From positions 3,333,501 through 3,397,500 of the forward strand of contig NZ_CP041217.1 in the NCBI RefSeq assembly GCF_006542275.1: 64,000 nucleotides of DNA. The letters are read 5' to 3'. Positions 35,347 to 43,635 of the stretch are shown piece by piece. The DNA is from Saccharibacillus brassicae. GTDB lineage: Bacteria; Bacillota; Bacilli; Paenibacillales; Paenibacillaceae. Each line of letters opens with the position of its first letter. Position 1 is the stretch's first letter. Position numbers and translations under genes: made by a program. The notes beneath the pieces were generated by a model, which saw only the letters and a program-made list of their open reading frames with translations, searched no databases and was not told where the DNA came from.

Positions 35347-36090
35347 ATGGAAGACGGCAAATTAACGGTTCGCGCCGTAGAGCGTGCGCTCGATATATTG
35401 ATGTGTTTTACCCGCAGCGGAAGTCTCAGCCTGACAGAGATCGCCGGAGAAGCGGGCCTGCACAAAAGCACCGTGCACCGCCTGATGACCACGCTTGAGG
35501 ACAAAGGCTTCGTCAGCCGCGACGCTTCCACCGAGAAGTACCGGCTCGGTATCAAGATCTGGGAGCTGTCCGCGCATCTGTCGAATACCGACGATCCGGC
35601 GCTGCTGCTGCTGCCGACGATGGAGAAGCTGCGCGACGAGCTGGAAGAGACGGTGAGTCTCTACGTGCGGGACGGCCGCGAACGGCTGCGCATCCAGGCC
35701 GTGCAGAGCAACCAGGCGATTCGCCGCGTCGCGCCGGTCGGAGCCCGGCTGCCGCTGTACGTCGGCGCGTCGAGCAAGATTCTGGTCGCTTTCGCGAGCG
35801 AACGGGAGCAGGAATATATTTTGAGCGACCCGATCTGGCCGGATTCGGTCGCACGCTCGGCATTCCGCGACCAACTCAAAAGTATCCGCGCCGCCGGGTA
35901 CGCGATCAGCGTCGAAGAACGGGAGCAGGGCGCGACGTCGGTCGCCGCTCCGATCTTCGATCTCAAAGGCAATCTGGCCGCCGCGCTGTCCGTCTCCGGG
36001 CCGCTTGCGCGCCTGCCGGTGGAGAAGCTGGAAGGGTACGCGCCGCTGCTGATGGAACGTGCGCGCCAGATGGGCTTGATGATTCGCTGA
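35347..36090 (+). CDS. IclR-family transcriptional regulator
   Basis: A 247-residue protein. The N-terminal winged helix (about 5-65) has LTEIAGEAGLHKSTVHRLMT and TLEDKGFVSRD. The IclR effector domain follows (about 80-245), with VAPVGARLPLYVGASSKILV and ERAREQGATSV-type strand residues. IclR proteins bind small organic acids or sugars and act on palindromic operators. A perfect 27-bp palindrome lies in its own promoter, and its core recurs in front of aconitase. This suggests that the two genes share regulation. The start is the ATG after GAGAAGGTAGACCTGT. Confidence 0.9.
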   Translation: MEDGKLTVRAVERALDILMCFTRSGSLSLTEIAGEAGLHKSTVHRLMTTLEDKGFVSRDASTEKYRLGIKIWELSAHLSNTDDPALLLLPTMEKLRDELEETVSLYVRDGRERLRIQAVQSNQAIRRVAPVGARLPLYVGASSKILVAFASEREQEYILSDPIWPDSVARSAFRDQLKSIRAAGYAISVEEREQGATSVAAPIFDLKGNLAAALSVSGPLARLPVEKLEGYAPLLMERARQMGLMIR

Positions 36091-36134
36091 CACTCGGCGG
36101 TCTGTCAGAACAAGAGATAAGGAGAGCATGCCGT

Positions 36135-36650
36135 ATGAACAAGGAAGTTACTTTTATTCGAATCGAGCAGGAAGAAGAGATTGCGGCAGCAGCCAAGCTG
36201 GCGGCGGAGATCTGGCGCGAACATTACGTGTCCCTGATCACCCGCGAGCAGATCGATTACATGCTTGAGAAGTTTCAGTCGGTTCCCGCGATCACGGAGC
36301 AGATAGAACGCGGCGGCTACGTGTATTACCTGATTCGCGGCGAAGACGCCGACGTCGGTTATATGGCGGTGCGGGAAGCGGACGGGAAGCTGTTCCTCAG
36401 CAAATTCTACATTGCCAAGCCTTACCGCGGCCGCGGATATGCCAGCCGGGCCGACGAGTATTTGGAGCGCCTGTGCCGCGAACGGGGGCTGACCGCGATC
36501 TGGCTGACGGTCAACCGGGACAACGCCTCCAGCATCGCGGTCTATACCAAAAAAGGCTTCCGCACCGTGCGTGAACAAGCCGCCGATATCGGTAACGGAT
36601 TCATTATGGACGATTATGTGATGGAAAAAGAAATCCCGCCTCTGCAATGA
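36135..36650 (+). CDS. GNAT-family N-acetyltransferase
   Basis: A 171-residue protein. The acetyl-CoA motif is FYIAKPYRGRGYASRADEYL, and the C-terminal motif NRDNASSIAVYTKKGFRTVR is typical of RimI/YkwB-like enzymes. The substrate is unknown. AAGGAGAG lies upstream. The gene starts 44 bp after the iclR-type stop with no terminator between them, so cotranscription is likely. The stop codon lies in the loop of its own terminator. Confidence 0.88.
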   Translation: MNKEVTFIRIEQEEEIAAAAKLAAEIWREHYVSLITREQIDYMLEKFQSVPAITEQIERGGYVYYLIRGEDADVGYMAVREADGKLFLSKFYIAKPYRGRGYASRADEYLERLCRERGLTAIWLTVNRDNASSIAVYTKKGFRTVREQAADIGNGFIMDDYVMEKEIPPLQ

Positions 36651-36666
36651 AGAAGGCGGGATTTGC
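36627..36666 (+). terminator. Terminator overlapping the GNAT stop codon
   Basis: AAATCCCGCC / GGCGGGATTT stem with the TGA stop in its loop. A-run upstream and short T-run downstream. Confidence 0.75.
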
Positions 36667-36670
36667 TTAT

Positions 36671-36847
36671 AGATCCAGCGATAAGCGGATCATGTCACGG
36701 CTGGATGACGTGGCCTTATAGATTCAGCGATAAGCGGATCATGTCACGGCTGGATGACGTGGCCTTATAGATTCAGCGATAAGCGGATCATGTCACGGCT
36801 GGATGACGTGGCCTTATAGATTCAGCGATAAGCGGATCATGTCACGG
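36671..36847 (-). repeat. 49-bp tandem repeat derived from an acetyltransferase gene end
   Basis: Units start at 36671, 36720, 36769 and 36818 (the last partial). Each starts with the reverse complement of the final codons and stop of the minus-strand GNAT gene (DMIRLSLNL-stop), followed by 19 bp (CTGGATGACGTGGCCTTAT). The right-most partial copy is the real gene end. Unit length is not a multiple of three. Confidence 0.9.
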
Positions 36848-37281
36848 CATAACAGGCCGTTCTCGTAAATCTCTTTCTCGTAATGGCGGATGAAAAAGTC
36901 CGGGTCGACGCCGACGATGCGAAAGCCGCATTTCTGGTACAATGCGAGTTGGCCGATGCTGGAGTTGCCGGTTCCGATCTCGATCGTCTTGTAGCGCGCT
37001 TGCCGGGCGGCTCGGATCGCGTGCAGTACGAGCTGCCGGCCGAAGCCCTGACCGTGCAGCCGTTCGTCGACCGCCACGTTCGCGATCTCGACCGTTTCCG
37101 GCCGGGTCGGCAGCAGGACAAACGCGCCGACCGTTTTCTCTTGAACGGTGCCGACGAAGCAGGTGCCTCGGCGCAGGTAATCTTCCACGATCGGAAGCGA
37201 AGGATCGGCGAGCAGCAGCAGGTCTGTCGGGGGAAGTTCGTCTGCGGCGAGCGAGCGGATAACGAGCGGTTGTTTTTCCAT
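36814..37281 (-). CDS. GNAT-family N-acetyltransferase
   Basis: A 155-residue protein. The acetyl-CoA motif is DERLHGQGFGRQLVLHAIRA, preceded by IANVAV, with GNSSIGQLALYQKCGFRIVG near the end, typical of YesJ-like GNAT enzymes. The substrate is unknown. Start has AGGAGGTTTTCC directly upstream. Its 3' end is the source of the adjoining 49-bp tandem repeat, so the downstream transcript carries three extra copies of the coding tail. It lies downstream of aconitase in the same direction, separated by a strong terminator. Confidence 0.88.
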   Translation of the reverse strand: MEKQPLVIRSLAADELPPTDLLLLADPSLPIVEDYLRRGTCFVGTVQEKTVGAFVLLPTRPETVEIANVAVDERLHGQGFGRQLVLHAIRAARQARYKTIEIGTGNSSIGQLALYQKCGFRIVGVDPDFFIRHYEKEIYENGLLCRDMIRLSLNL

Positions 37282-37372
37282 GGAAAACCTCCTGGGGATC
37301 GGGATGGAAGCTGACAGGCCGTGACGGAATCAAAAGCAAAGTATCCAAAGGTCATCGGGCCATCGGATTGCA

Positions 37373-37414
37373 TAAAAAAAGCTCCACTCGCCAACTCGCG
37401 AGTGGAGCTTTTTG
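37373..37414 (-). terminator. Terminator downstream of aconitase
   Basis: AAGCTCCACTCG / CGAGTGGAGCTT, flanked by long A-run and T-run, so it works on both strands. It separates aconitase from the GNAT gene. Confidence 0.85.
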
Positions 37415-37447
37415 CTTGGGAAGCTTACGGGATTCCCGTTTTGGCTG

Positions 37448-37577
37448 CCCGGGTTTCCGAGAAACAGGATTCATAAAATCAAATCCTGTTTCCGGGTTTC
37501 CGAGAAACAGGATTCATAAAATCGAATCCTGTTTCCGGGTCTCCGAGACACAGGATTCATGAAATCGAATCCTGTGT
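37448..37577 (-). repeat. Three tandem 43-bp hairpin units downstream of aconitase
   Basis: Unit: CCGGGTTTCCGA, then GAAACAGGATT / AATCCTGTTTC around a 10-nt loop. Copy 3 changes the stem to GACACAGGATT / AATCCTGTGTC, a compensatory pair. It sits just after the aconitase stop on the transcribed strand. Confidence 0.85.
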
Positions 37578-37582
37578 CCGGG

Positions 37583-40327
37583 TTATTCTTGCATTTTCAA
37601 AGGCTTTTCGCCATTTGCGACTTTCATCATTTGGCGAAGTACCGTTTGCAGGATGCCTCCGTTATAGTAGTAATCCACGTCGACCATGCTGTCCAGACGA
37701 GCGATCGCGTTGAAGTCGAATGTCGTTCCGTCTTCGCGCGTGACGGATACCGTCAATTTCTGGCCCGGTTTCACGTCGTTGCTCAAGCCGGAGATGTCGA
37801 ACGTCTCGCGGCCGTCGAGGCCGAGGGATTTCCACGTGCTGCCTTCTTCGAACTGGAGCGGAAGTACGCCCATGCCGACGAGGTTGCTGCGGTGAATCCG
37901 TTCGAAGCTTTCCGCGATGACGGCTTTGACGCCCAGCAGCATCGTGCCTTTGGCCGCCCAGTCGCGGGAGCTGCCTGTGCCGTACTCTTTGCCGGCGAGC
38001 ACGATCAGGTTCTGGCCTTCGTCTTGATATTTCATCGAAGCGTCGTAGATCGACATCACTTCGTCGGTCGGCAGGTACTTCGTTACGCCGCCTTCGGTGC
38101 CCGGAGCCACCATGTTGCGAATCCGGATGTTGGCGAACGTGCCGCGCATCATGACTTCGTGGTTACCGCGGCGCGAGCCGTAGGAGTTGAAGTCTTTGCG
38201 TTCGACGCCGTGCTCGGCCAGGTACAGGCCGGCCGGACTCTTCGGCGCGATGTTGCCCGCAGGCGAGATATGGTCGGTCGTGACCGAATCGCCCAGCAGG
38301 GCCAGTACGCGGGATTGCTTGATATCGGCAATATCCTTCATTCCGTCGTTCAGGTAGCGGAAGAACGGAGGGTTCTGGATATACGTCGAGTTGGAATCCC
38401 ACTCGTACAGTTCGCCTTCCGGCACTTCGATCGCGTTCCAGCGTTCGTTGGCGGTAAAGACGTTCGCGTACTTCAGGCGGAACATTTCCGGCGTGATCGC
38501 CATGGCGACCGCATCGCGGATCTCCTGGGAAGTCGGCCAGATATCGCGCAGGAAGACCGGTTCGCCTTGTTGGTCGTAGCCGAGCGGCTCGGTCGCCATA
38601 TCGATGTTCACCGTGCCGGCCAGCGCGTAAGCGACGACGAGCGGCGGGGAAGCCAGATAGTTCATTTTGACCTGCGCGTGGACGCGGCCTTCGAAGTTCC
38701 GGTTGCCGGACAGGACGCCCGCAACGGTCAGATCGTTATCGGCAACGACTTGAGCGACTTCGTCCGGCAGCGGGCCGGAGTTGCCGATGCAGGTCGCGCA
38801 GCCGTAACCGGCCACGTAGAAGCCCAGTTTCTCGAGCGGATCGAGCAGTCCTGCCTTGAACAGGTAGTCCGTTACGATCAGGGAGCCCGGCGTCAAGCTG
38901 GTCTTCACGTATTCCGGGCGCGTCAGGCCGCGTTCGACGGCTTTTTTGGCCAGAAGGCCCGCACCCAGCATAACGCTAGGGTTCGAAGTGTTCGTACAGC
39001 TCGTGATCGCCGCGATAACGACGGCACCGGCGCCCATTTCACTCGTCTTGCCGTTCTTGTGGTTGACCGTGACTTTCTCGGCGATCTTCTCGTCGCTGAG
39101 TCCGTAGCCGCCTTTGTCGACCGGCGTGCGCACGATGTCTTCGAAGTTGCCCTTCATGTTCGTCAGCTCGATGCGGTCCTGCGGACGCTTAGGTCCGGCA
39201 AGGCTCGGCACGACGGAACCGAGGTCCAGTTCGACGATGTCGCTGAATTCCGGATCGGCCATGTCGTCCGTACGGAACATGCCTTGGGCGCGGTAGTAGT
39301 TCTCGACCAGTTCGATCTGCTCGTCTTCGCGTCCGGTGTTGCGCAGGTAAGTCAGCGTCTCGGCATCGACCGGGAAGAAGCCGACGGTCGCGCCGTATTC
39401 CGGTGCCATGTTGGCAACCGTCGCGCGGTCGGCCAGACCGATATTGCTCAGACCGGGACCGAAGAACTCGACGAATTTGCCGACTACGCCTTTTTTGCGC
39501 AAAATTTCGGTAACGGTCAGCGCCAGGTCGGTCGCCGTCGCGCCTTCGGACAGGCTGCCCGTCAGTTTGAAGCCGACGACGTCAGGCGTGACGAAGTACA
39601 GCGGTTGGCCGAGCATGCCGGCTTCGGCTTCGATACCGCCGACGCCCCAGCCCACAACGCCCAGACCGTTGATCATCGTCGTGTGGGAGTCCGTGCCGAC
39701 GAGGGAATCCGGGAAGACGTAAGTCTCGCCGTCGATCACCTTCGTTGCCGCGACGGAAGCGAGGTACTCCAGGTTGACCTGGTGCACGATGCCCGTGGAC
39801 GGCGGAACGGCGCGGAAGTTATCGAATGCCGTTTGCGCCCAGCGCAGGAAACGGTAACGTTCTTCGTTGCGTTCGAATTCCAGGTTGATATTGAAGTCGA
39901 GCGCGTCGGACGTGCCGAACGCGTCAACCATAACGGAGTGGTCGATAACGAGGTCAACCGGTACGAGCGGGTTGATCTGCTTCGGATCTCCGCCGCTCAG
40001 TTTGACCGTATCGCGCATCGCTGCGAGATCGACGACAACCGGAACGCCGGTGAAATCCTGCAGGACGATCCGGGCCGGGATAAACGGGATTTCCTTGTTG
40101 GCATCGCGTTCTTCGGCCCAGCGTGCGATTTGGTTGACGTGTTCTTCGGTAATCGCGCGTCCGTCGAATTGGCGGACGGCCGCTTCAAGCAGAACGCGGA
40201 TCGAAAACGGGAGCTTGGAGATGCCCGCGTGACCTTGTTCTTCGAGTGCCTTCAGGCTGTAATAACGGTAAGACTTGCCGCCGGATTCGAGCGTGCGTGC
40301 GGCGGAGAATTGATCGGACAAAGCCAT
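37583..40327 (-). CDS. acnA: Aconitate hydratase
   Basis: A 914-residue enzyme of the TCA cycle (citrate to isocitrate). The start at 40327 ([14 protein letters not shown]) has CGAGGAGGT upstream; a longer frame to 40420 is unlikely. The 4Fe-4S cysteines lie in [15 protein letters not shown] and [15 protein letters not shown]. The size and [15 protein letters not shown] motif fit bacterial AcnA/CitB, which also acts as an iron-responsive RNA-binding protein in its apo form. Promoter and a GTTTCA-N5-TGAAAC operator lie upstream. The 3' side carries three hairpin repeats and then a terminator. Confidence 0.96.
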   Translation of the reverse strand: MALSDQFSAARTLESGGKSYRYYSLKALEEQGHAGISKLPFSIRVLLEAAVRQFDGRAITEEHVNQIARWAEERDANKEIPFIPARIVLQDFTGVPVVVDLAAMRDTVKLSGGDPKQINPLVPVDLVIDHSVMVDAFGTSDALDFNINLEFERNEERYRFLRWAQTAFDNFRAVPPSTGIVHQVNLEYLASVAATKVIDGETYVFPDSLVGTDSHTTMINGLGVVGWGVGGIEAEAGMLGQPLYFVTPDVVGFKLTGSLSEGATATDLALTVTEILRKKGVVGKFVEFFGPGLSNIGLADRATVANMAPEYGATVGFFPVDAETLTYLRNTGREDEQIELVENYYRAQGMFRTDDMADPEFSDIVELDLGSVVPSLAGPKRPQDRIELTNMKGNFEDIVRTPVDKGGYGLSDEKIAEKVTVNHKNGKTSEMGAGAVVIAAITSCTNTSNPSVMLGAGLLAKKAVERGLTRPEYVKTSLTPGSLIVTDYLFKAGLLDPLEKLGFYVAGYGCATCIGNSGPLPDEVAQVVADNDLTVAGVLSGNRNFEGRVHAQVKMNYLASPPLVVAYALAGTVNIDMATEPLGYDQQGEPVFLRDIWPTSQEIRDAVAMAITPEMFRLKYANVFTANERWNAIEVPEGELYEWDSNSTYIQNPPFFRYLNDGMKDIADIKQSRVLALLGDSVTTDHISPAGNIAPKSPAGLYLAEHGVERKDFNSYGSRRGNHEVMMRGTFANIRIRNMVAPGTEGGVTKYLPTDEVMSIYDASMKYQDEGQNLIVLAGKEYGTGSSRDWAAKGTMLLGVKAVIAESFERIHRSNLVGMGVLPLQFEEGSTWKSLGLDGRETFDISGLSNDVKPGQKLTVSVTREDGTTFDFNAIARLDSMVDVDYYYNGGILQTVLRQMMKVANGEKPLKMQE

Positions 40328-40473
40328 GAGTGTACCTCCTCGGGAAATGGGGTGAAGCGGCGCGGCATTCGGAAAAATTCCGGAGCCGTCCGTGAATTCA
40401 GGGATGGACGGAGCGCCCAAATCGGTCGTGCAAGCGCATCCGTTCGTGAAAAAGCGGGACTATTTCAGCAAAA

Positions 40474-40490
40474 GTTTCATTCAGTGAAAC
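40474..40490. promoter_or_regulatory. GTTTCA-N5-TGAAAC operator in the aconitase leader
   Basis: GTTTCA-TTCAG-TGAAAC, matching the core of the palindrome at 35201-35227. It starts about 25 bp downstream of the aconitase -10 box on the minus strand, a position where a bound protein would block initiation or early elongation. Confidence 0.7.
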
Positions 40491-40514
40491 CAAATTTCAA
40501 AAATCTCTGTTTTA

Positions 40515-40543
40515 ATTATAACGTTTACAATCCGGCGCGTAAA
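40515..40543 (-). promoter_or_regulatory. Sigma-A promoter of aconitase
   Basis: Minus strand TTTACG, 17-bp spacer, TATAAT (40520-40515). The leader is about 180 nt long. Confidence 0.7.
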
Positions 40544-40609
40544 GTCCTTTTTGCCTTCAAACGACCGCGGAATTCCGAATTCGGCATGCTCGCGGTATGC
40601 GGGTTTTCT

Positions 40610-40638
40610 TTGCAGGCGGGCGGCCTATCCTCTATACT
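40610..40638 (+). promoter_or_regulatory. Promoter of the D-Ala-D-Ala ligase gene
   Basis: TTGCAG (40610-40615), 17 bp, TATACT (40633-40638). Divergent from the aconitase promoter. Confidence 0.55.
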
Positions 40639-40676
40639 GGGAAGAGAGATTTCAACGAATTGACGGGGGCTTAGAC

Positions 40677-41765
40677 ATGACAGCAAACAAAGTAACGGTA
40701 GGACTGGTATACGGCGGAAAATCGGGCGAGCACGAGGTGTCTTTGCAGACCGGTTTTGCGGTAATGAATGCATTCGATTATACGAAATATGACATCGTTC
40801 CTTTTTATATTACCCTGCGCGGCGAATGGCGCATGGGCGGAAAGCTGGACGCGCCGATGAAGGCCGTGGACGATATGAAACTGGAATCCGCCGCGGGCGG
40901 AACGGCCGAAGCGGCGGGCGCCATGTTCGCTTCGCTGAGCGGCCGGGAAAGCGGCATCGACGTGATGTTCCCGCTGCTGCACGGCACGTTCGGCGAAGAC
41001 GGAACGGTACAGGGCTTGTTCGAAATGGCCGGACTGCCGTACGTCGGCGCGGGCGTGCTCTCGTCTTCGGCGGGCATGGACAAGGACGTCATGAAGAAGC
41101 TGTTCGCGGCCGCCGGACTGGAACAGGGCGCTTACATCGCTTTCGGCGAACGCGACTGGCAGGTTAGCCGGCACGATCTGCTGCAGGAAGCGGAGTCCAA
41201 GCTCGGCTATCCGTGCTTCGTCAAGCCGGCCAACCTCGGCTCGAGCGTCGGCATCTCCAAAGCGGGCGATCAGGAAGCGCTGATCGACGCGGTCGACCTG
41301 GCGCTGCGGTACGACCGCAAAGTGCTGATCGAATCGTTCATCGACGGACGCGAACTGGAAGTCGGCGTGCTTGGCAACGACGAACCGCAAGCTTCCGTGC
41401 CGGGCGAGATCGTATCTTCCGGCGATTACTACGATTACAACGCCAAATATATCGACGGCAAATCCGAGATGATGATCCCGGCTCCCGTCGATGCCGATCT
41501 GGCCGATTCGCTGCGCGAACTTGCCGTGCGCGCGTTCAAAGCCGTCGAAGGCAGCGGCCTCTGCCGCGCCGACTTCTTCGTCCGCCGCTCCGACAACAAG
41601 ATCCTGATCAACGAAGTGAACACCATGCCCGGCTTCACGCCTTTTAGCATGTATCCTCTTCTGTGGCGCGAGACCGGCATGTCTTACCAGGCGCTTCTGG
41701 ATCGCCTGATCGGGCTGGCTTTGGAACGCCATGAAGCCCGTACCAACCTTCAGTACGGCCGATAG
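40677..41765 (+). CDS. ddl: D-alanine--D-alanine ligase
   Basis: A 362-residue ATP-grasp enzyme; the start MTANKVTVGLVYGGKSGEHE matches the family. GSSVGISKA, the ATP loop, and NEVNTMPGFTPFSMYPLLW near the end are intact. The omega-loop region has YYDYNAKY with a Tyr consistent with D-Ala rather than D-lactate as second substrate. It makes the dipeptide used by MurF for peptidoglycan. The RBS is weak (GGGGG). The stop codon is the first base triplet of the 62-bp tandem repeat that follows. Confidence 0.95.
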   Translation: MTANKVTVGLVYGGKSGEHEVSLQTGFAVMNAFDYTKYDIVPFYITLRGEWRMGGKLDAPMKAVDDMKLESAAGGTAEAAGAMFASLSGRESGIDVMFPLLHGTFGEDGTVQGLFEMAGLPYVGAGVLSSSAGMDKDVMKKLFAAAGLEQGAYIAFGERDWQVSRHDLLQEAESKLGYPCFVKPANLGSSVGISKAGDQEALIDAVDLALRYDRKVLIESFIDGRELEVGVLGNDEPQASVPGEIVSSGDYYDYNAKYIDGKSEMMIPAPVDADLADSLRELAVRAFKAVEGSGLCRADFFVRRSDNKILINEVNTMPGFTPFSMYPLLWRETGMSYQALLDRLIGLALERHEARTNLQYGR

Positions 41766-42010
41766 GAACAAGAATCGCTAATCCCTCCGGGCCAAGCGAT
41801 TCGCAGTTCCCGCGCTAAGCGATTTAGGAACGAGAATCGCTAATCCCTCCGGGCCAAGCGATTCGTAGTTCCCGCGCTAAGCGATTTAGGAACAAGAATC
41901 GCTAACCCCTCCGGGCCAAGCGATTCGTAGTTCCCGCGCTAAGCGATTTAGGAACGAGAATCGCTAATCCCTCCGGGCCAAGCGATTGCAGTTCCCGCGC
42001 TAAGCGATTC
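41764..42010 (+). repeat. 62-bp tandem repeat, four copies
   Basis: Units start at 41764, 41826, 41888 and 41950. Each reads AGGAAC-AGAATCGCTAATCC, then CTCCGGGCCAAGCGATT and CAGTTCCCGCGCTAAGCGATT. Internal AATCGC / GCGATT pairs let every unit fold. A single diverged copy lies after fabI (43457-43516). Confidence 0.9.
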
Positions 42011-42344
42011 CCTAAATCTCTTCAAGAACTCTTTCTATATAGGAAGAGTTCTTGAGAGAATCTCTTAACTCTTTAAAATCTTTTCAAAATACTCTTTTCA
42101 AAGATCCCTTAATAAGTCTTTAATCTTTAATAGTCTTTAATCTTTAATAATCTTCAATAATCTTTAATAAGTCTTTTCCCAAAAGCATTCCCCAGTCCCA
42201 CCAAACAACTCATTCACTCAATCCGTTCACGCAACTCATTCACTAATCTCATTCACTAATCTCTTTCACTAATCTCACTCACTGATCTCTTTCACTCTCA
42301 TCCCACTCACCCGCAGATCACCCAATCGAAAGGAGCGCTTATCC
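42011..42344 (+). other. CT-rich, G-poor leader before the 105-residue gene
   Basis: After the hairpin at 42023-42054 the top strand is almost free of G for about 250 bp, built from drifting TCTTTAATAA and CTCATTCACTAATCT units. It leads directly to the RBS AAAGGAG. No frame of interest lies here. A similar, shorter tract precedes the gene at 43636. Confidence 0.7.
42023..42054 (+). terminator. Perfect hairpin after the 62-bp repeats
   Basis: CAAGAACTCTT / AAGAGTTCTTG, 11 bp with a 10-nt loop; no U-run follows, so it may not terminate. Confidence 0.45.
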
Positions 42345-42662
42345 ATGGGATTCGAAACGGAATTCAATTCGGTATGCAAATTCAAAAGCGAGCAGGAACT
42401 TTACGAACTGCTCGAATACGGACGGGGCAAGATGCGCAAAGACGGTTTTCGCGTATTTCCGACAGGGCAAAAAGTGATTGCGTATACCCCCGATAACCGG
42501 GCGGTCGCGATCGTGCTCGTCACGGCTTCCATTGCGGAAATCAATTTTCAGGACAAGGAAATCACGCAGGTCGAGCTGGATCTGGTGCGCAAGCTGACGG
42601 ACGAAGAATCGCGGGTATTGACGGCTCTGGCGCACGAGATGTTTTTCGGCGACAAGGAATAA
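42345..42662 (+). CDS. Small protein of unknown function
   Basis: A 105-residue protein, MGFETEFNSVCKFKSEQELY at its start, then KDGFRVFPTGQKVIAYTPDN and VELDLVRKLTDEESRVLTAL. It has mixed strands followed by C-terminal helices, with no signal peptide or membrane segment. Proteins opening with MGxxxEFN are found across Bacillales as uncharacterised families, but I cannot assign this one with confidence. AAAGGAG precedes the ATG. It ends 28 bp before fabI with no terminator, so the two are probably cotranscribed. Its leader is the unusual CT-rich tract. Confidence 0.75.
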   Translation: MGFETEFNSVCKFKSEQELYELLEYGRGKMRKDGFRVFPTGQKVIAYTPDNRAVAIVLVTASIAEINFQDKEITQVELDLVRKLTDEESRVLTALAHEMFFGDKE

Positions 42663-42690
42663 CGAACGGACAACCGGGGAGGAAAAGGTT

Positions 42691-43458
42691 ATGGGAGAAC
42701 TGCTCGCGGGTAAAAATATGTTGGTCATGGGTGTGGCGAACGATCGCAGCATCGCTTGGGGTATCGCGCAAAGCTTGTCCGCCCAAGGGGCGAGACTGGC
42801 TTTTACGTATGAGAGCGAGCGCGTCGAAGGCCGGGTTCGCAAGTTGGCCGACACGCTGCCGAATTCCGTCGTACTGCCCTGCAACGTGGCGGACGACGGG
42901 GAGATCGAAGCGCTGGCCGGCCGCCTGAGCGAAGAGTTCGGCGTGCTGCACGGCATCGCGCACTGTATCGCTTTTGCCAAAGCGGAAGACTTGTCGGGAC
43001 AATTTGTTGACACGTCGCGCGACGGATTCGCTTTGGCCCATGACATCAGCTCTTATTCGCTGGTCGCCGCCGCGCAGAAGCTGCATCCCCTGATGACCGA
43101 AGGCGGCGGCATCGTGACCCTGACTTATATGGGCGCCGAGCGCGTGATGCGCAACTACAACGTGATGGGCGTCGCCAAAGCCGCTCTCGAAGCGTCCGTC
43201 CGCTATTTGGCGGCCGACCTCGGCCCGACCGGCATTCGCGTGAACGCCATCTCCGCCGGCCCGATCCGTACCCTGGCGGCCAAAGGGATCAGCGATTTCA
43301 ACTCGATCCTCAAAATCGTCGAAGAAAAAGCGCCTCTTCGGCGCACGACCGAGACCGCCGAAGTCGGCGACGCCGCTATGTTTTTGTTGAGCGGCTTGTC
43401 CCGCGGGATTACGGGAGAAGTGCTCTACGTTGACAACGGATATCACGTAATGGGTTAG
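42691..43458 (+). CDS. fabI: Enoyl-[acyl-carrier-protein] reductase (NADH)
   Basis: A 255-residue short-chain dehydrogenase of the FabI type. The divergent cofactor motif is MGVANDRSIAWGIAQSL. The active-site set is YMGAERVMRNYNVMGVAKAA, with Tyr, six residues, Lys. SAGPIRTLAAKGISDFNSIL is the substrate-binding loop targeted by triclosan. It performs the last reduction in each round of fatty-acid elongation. GGGAGGAAAAGG precedes the ATG. The stop codon begins a diverged copy of the 62-bp repeat found after ddl. Confidence 0.95.
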   Translation: MGELLAGKNMLVMGVANDRSIAWGIAQSLSAQGARLAFTYESERVEGRVRKLADTLPNSVVLPCNVADDGEIEALAGRLSEEFGVLHGIAHCIAFAKAEDLSGQFVDTSRDGFALAHDISSYSLVAAAQKLHPLMTEGGGIVTLTYMGAERVMRNYNVMGVAKAALEASVRYLAADLGPTGIRVNAISAGPIRTLAAKGISDFNSILKIVEEKAPLRRTTETAEVGDAAMFLLSGLSRGITGEVLYVDNGYHVMG

Positions 43459-43516
43459 GACCAAAAATCGCCGACCCCTCCGGGCCAGGCGATTTGCGGT
43501 CCCGCGCTAAGCGATT
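43457..43516 (+). repeat. Single diverged copy of the 62-bp element
   Basis: TAGGACC-AAAATCGCCGACCC, then CTCCGGGCCAGGCGATTTGC and GGTCCCGCGCTAAGCGATT. Like the array after ddl, it begins inside the stop codon of the preceding gene. Confidence 0.8.
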
Positions 43517-43620
43517 CTCTTAATCTTTTAAGTTTTCAATCTCTTAATCTCTTAATCTCTTAATCTCTTAATCTTTTAATGTATTAATCTCTTAATTTTT
43601 TTCTTTTCCAAATCCCCCAG
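43517..43620 (+). other. TCTCTTAA repeat tract before the IMPase gene
   Basis: About five to seven units of the octamer TCTCTTAA with variants, on a G-poor top strand, followed by AAAGGCGG as RBS. It parallels the CT-rich leader at 42055-42330. Confidence 0.75.
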
Positions 43621-43635
43621 AAAGGCGGTAATCCT

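Noticed and set aside
36671..36847. Possible CRISPR array from the 49-bp repeats
   Set aside because: Units are contiguous with no unique spacers, and they copy the end of a gene.
37559..40663. 1,034-codon open frame on the plus strand
   Set aside because: It is the exact antisense of aconitase in GC-rich codons, has no family features and runs through the hairpin repeats. A shadow frame.
41764..42010. Possible CRISPR array from the 62-bp repeats
   Set aside because: Direct tandem units without spacers and no cas genes nearby.
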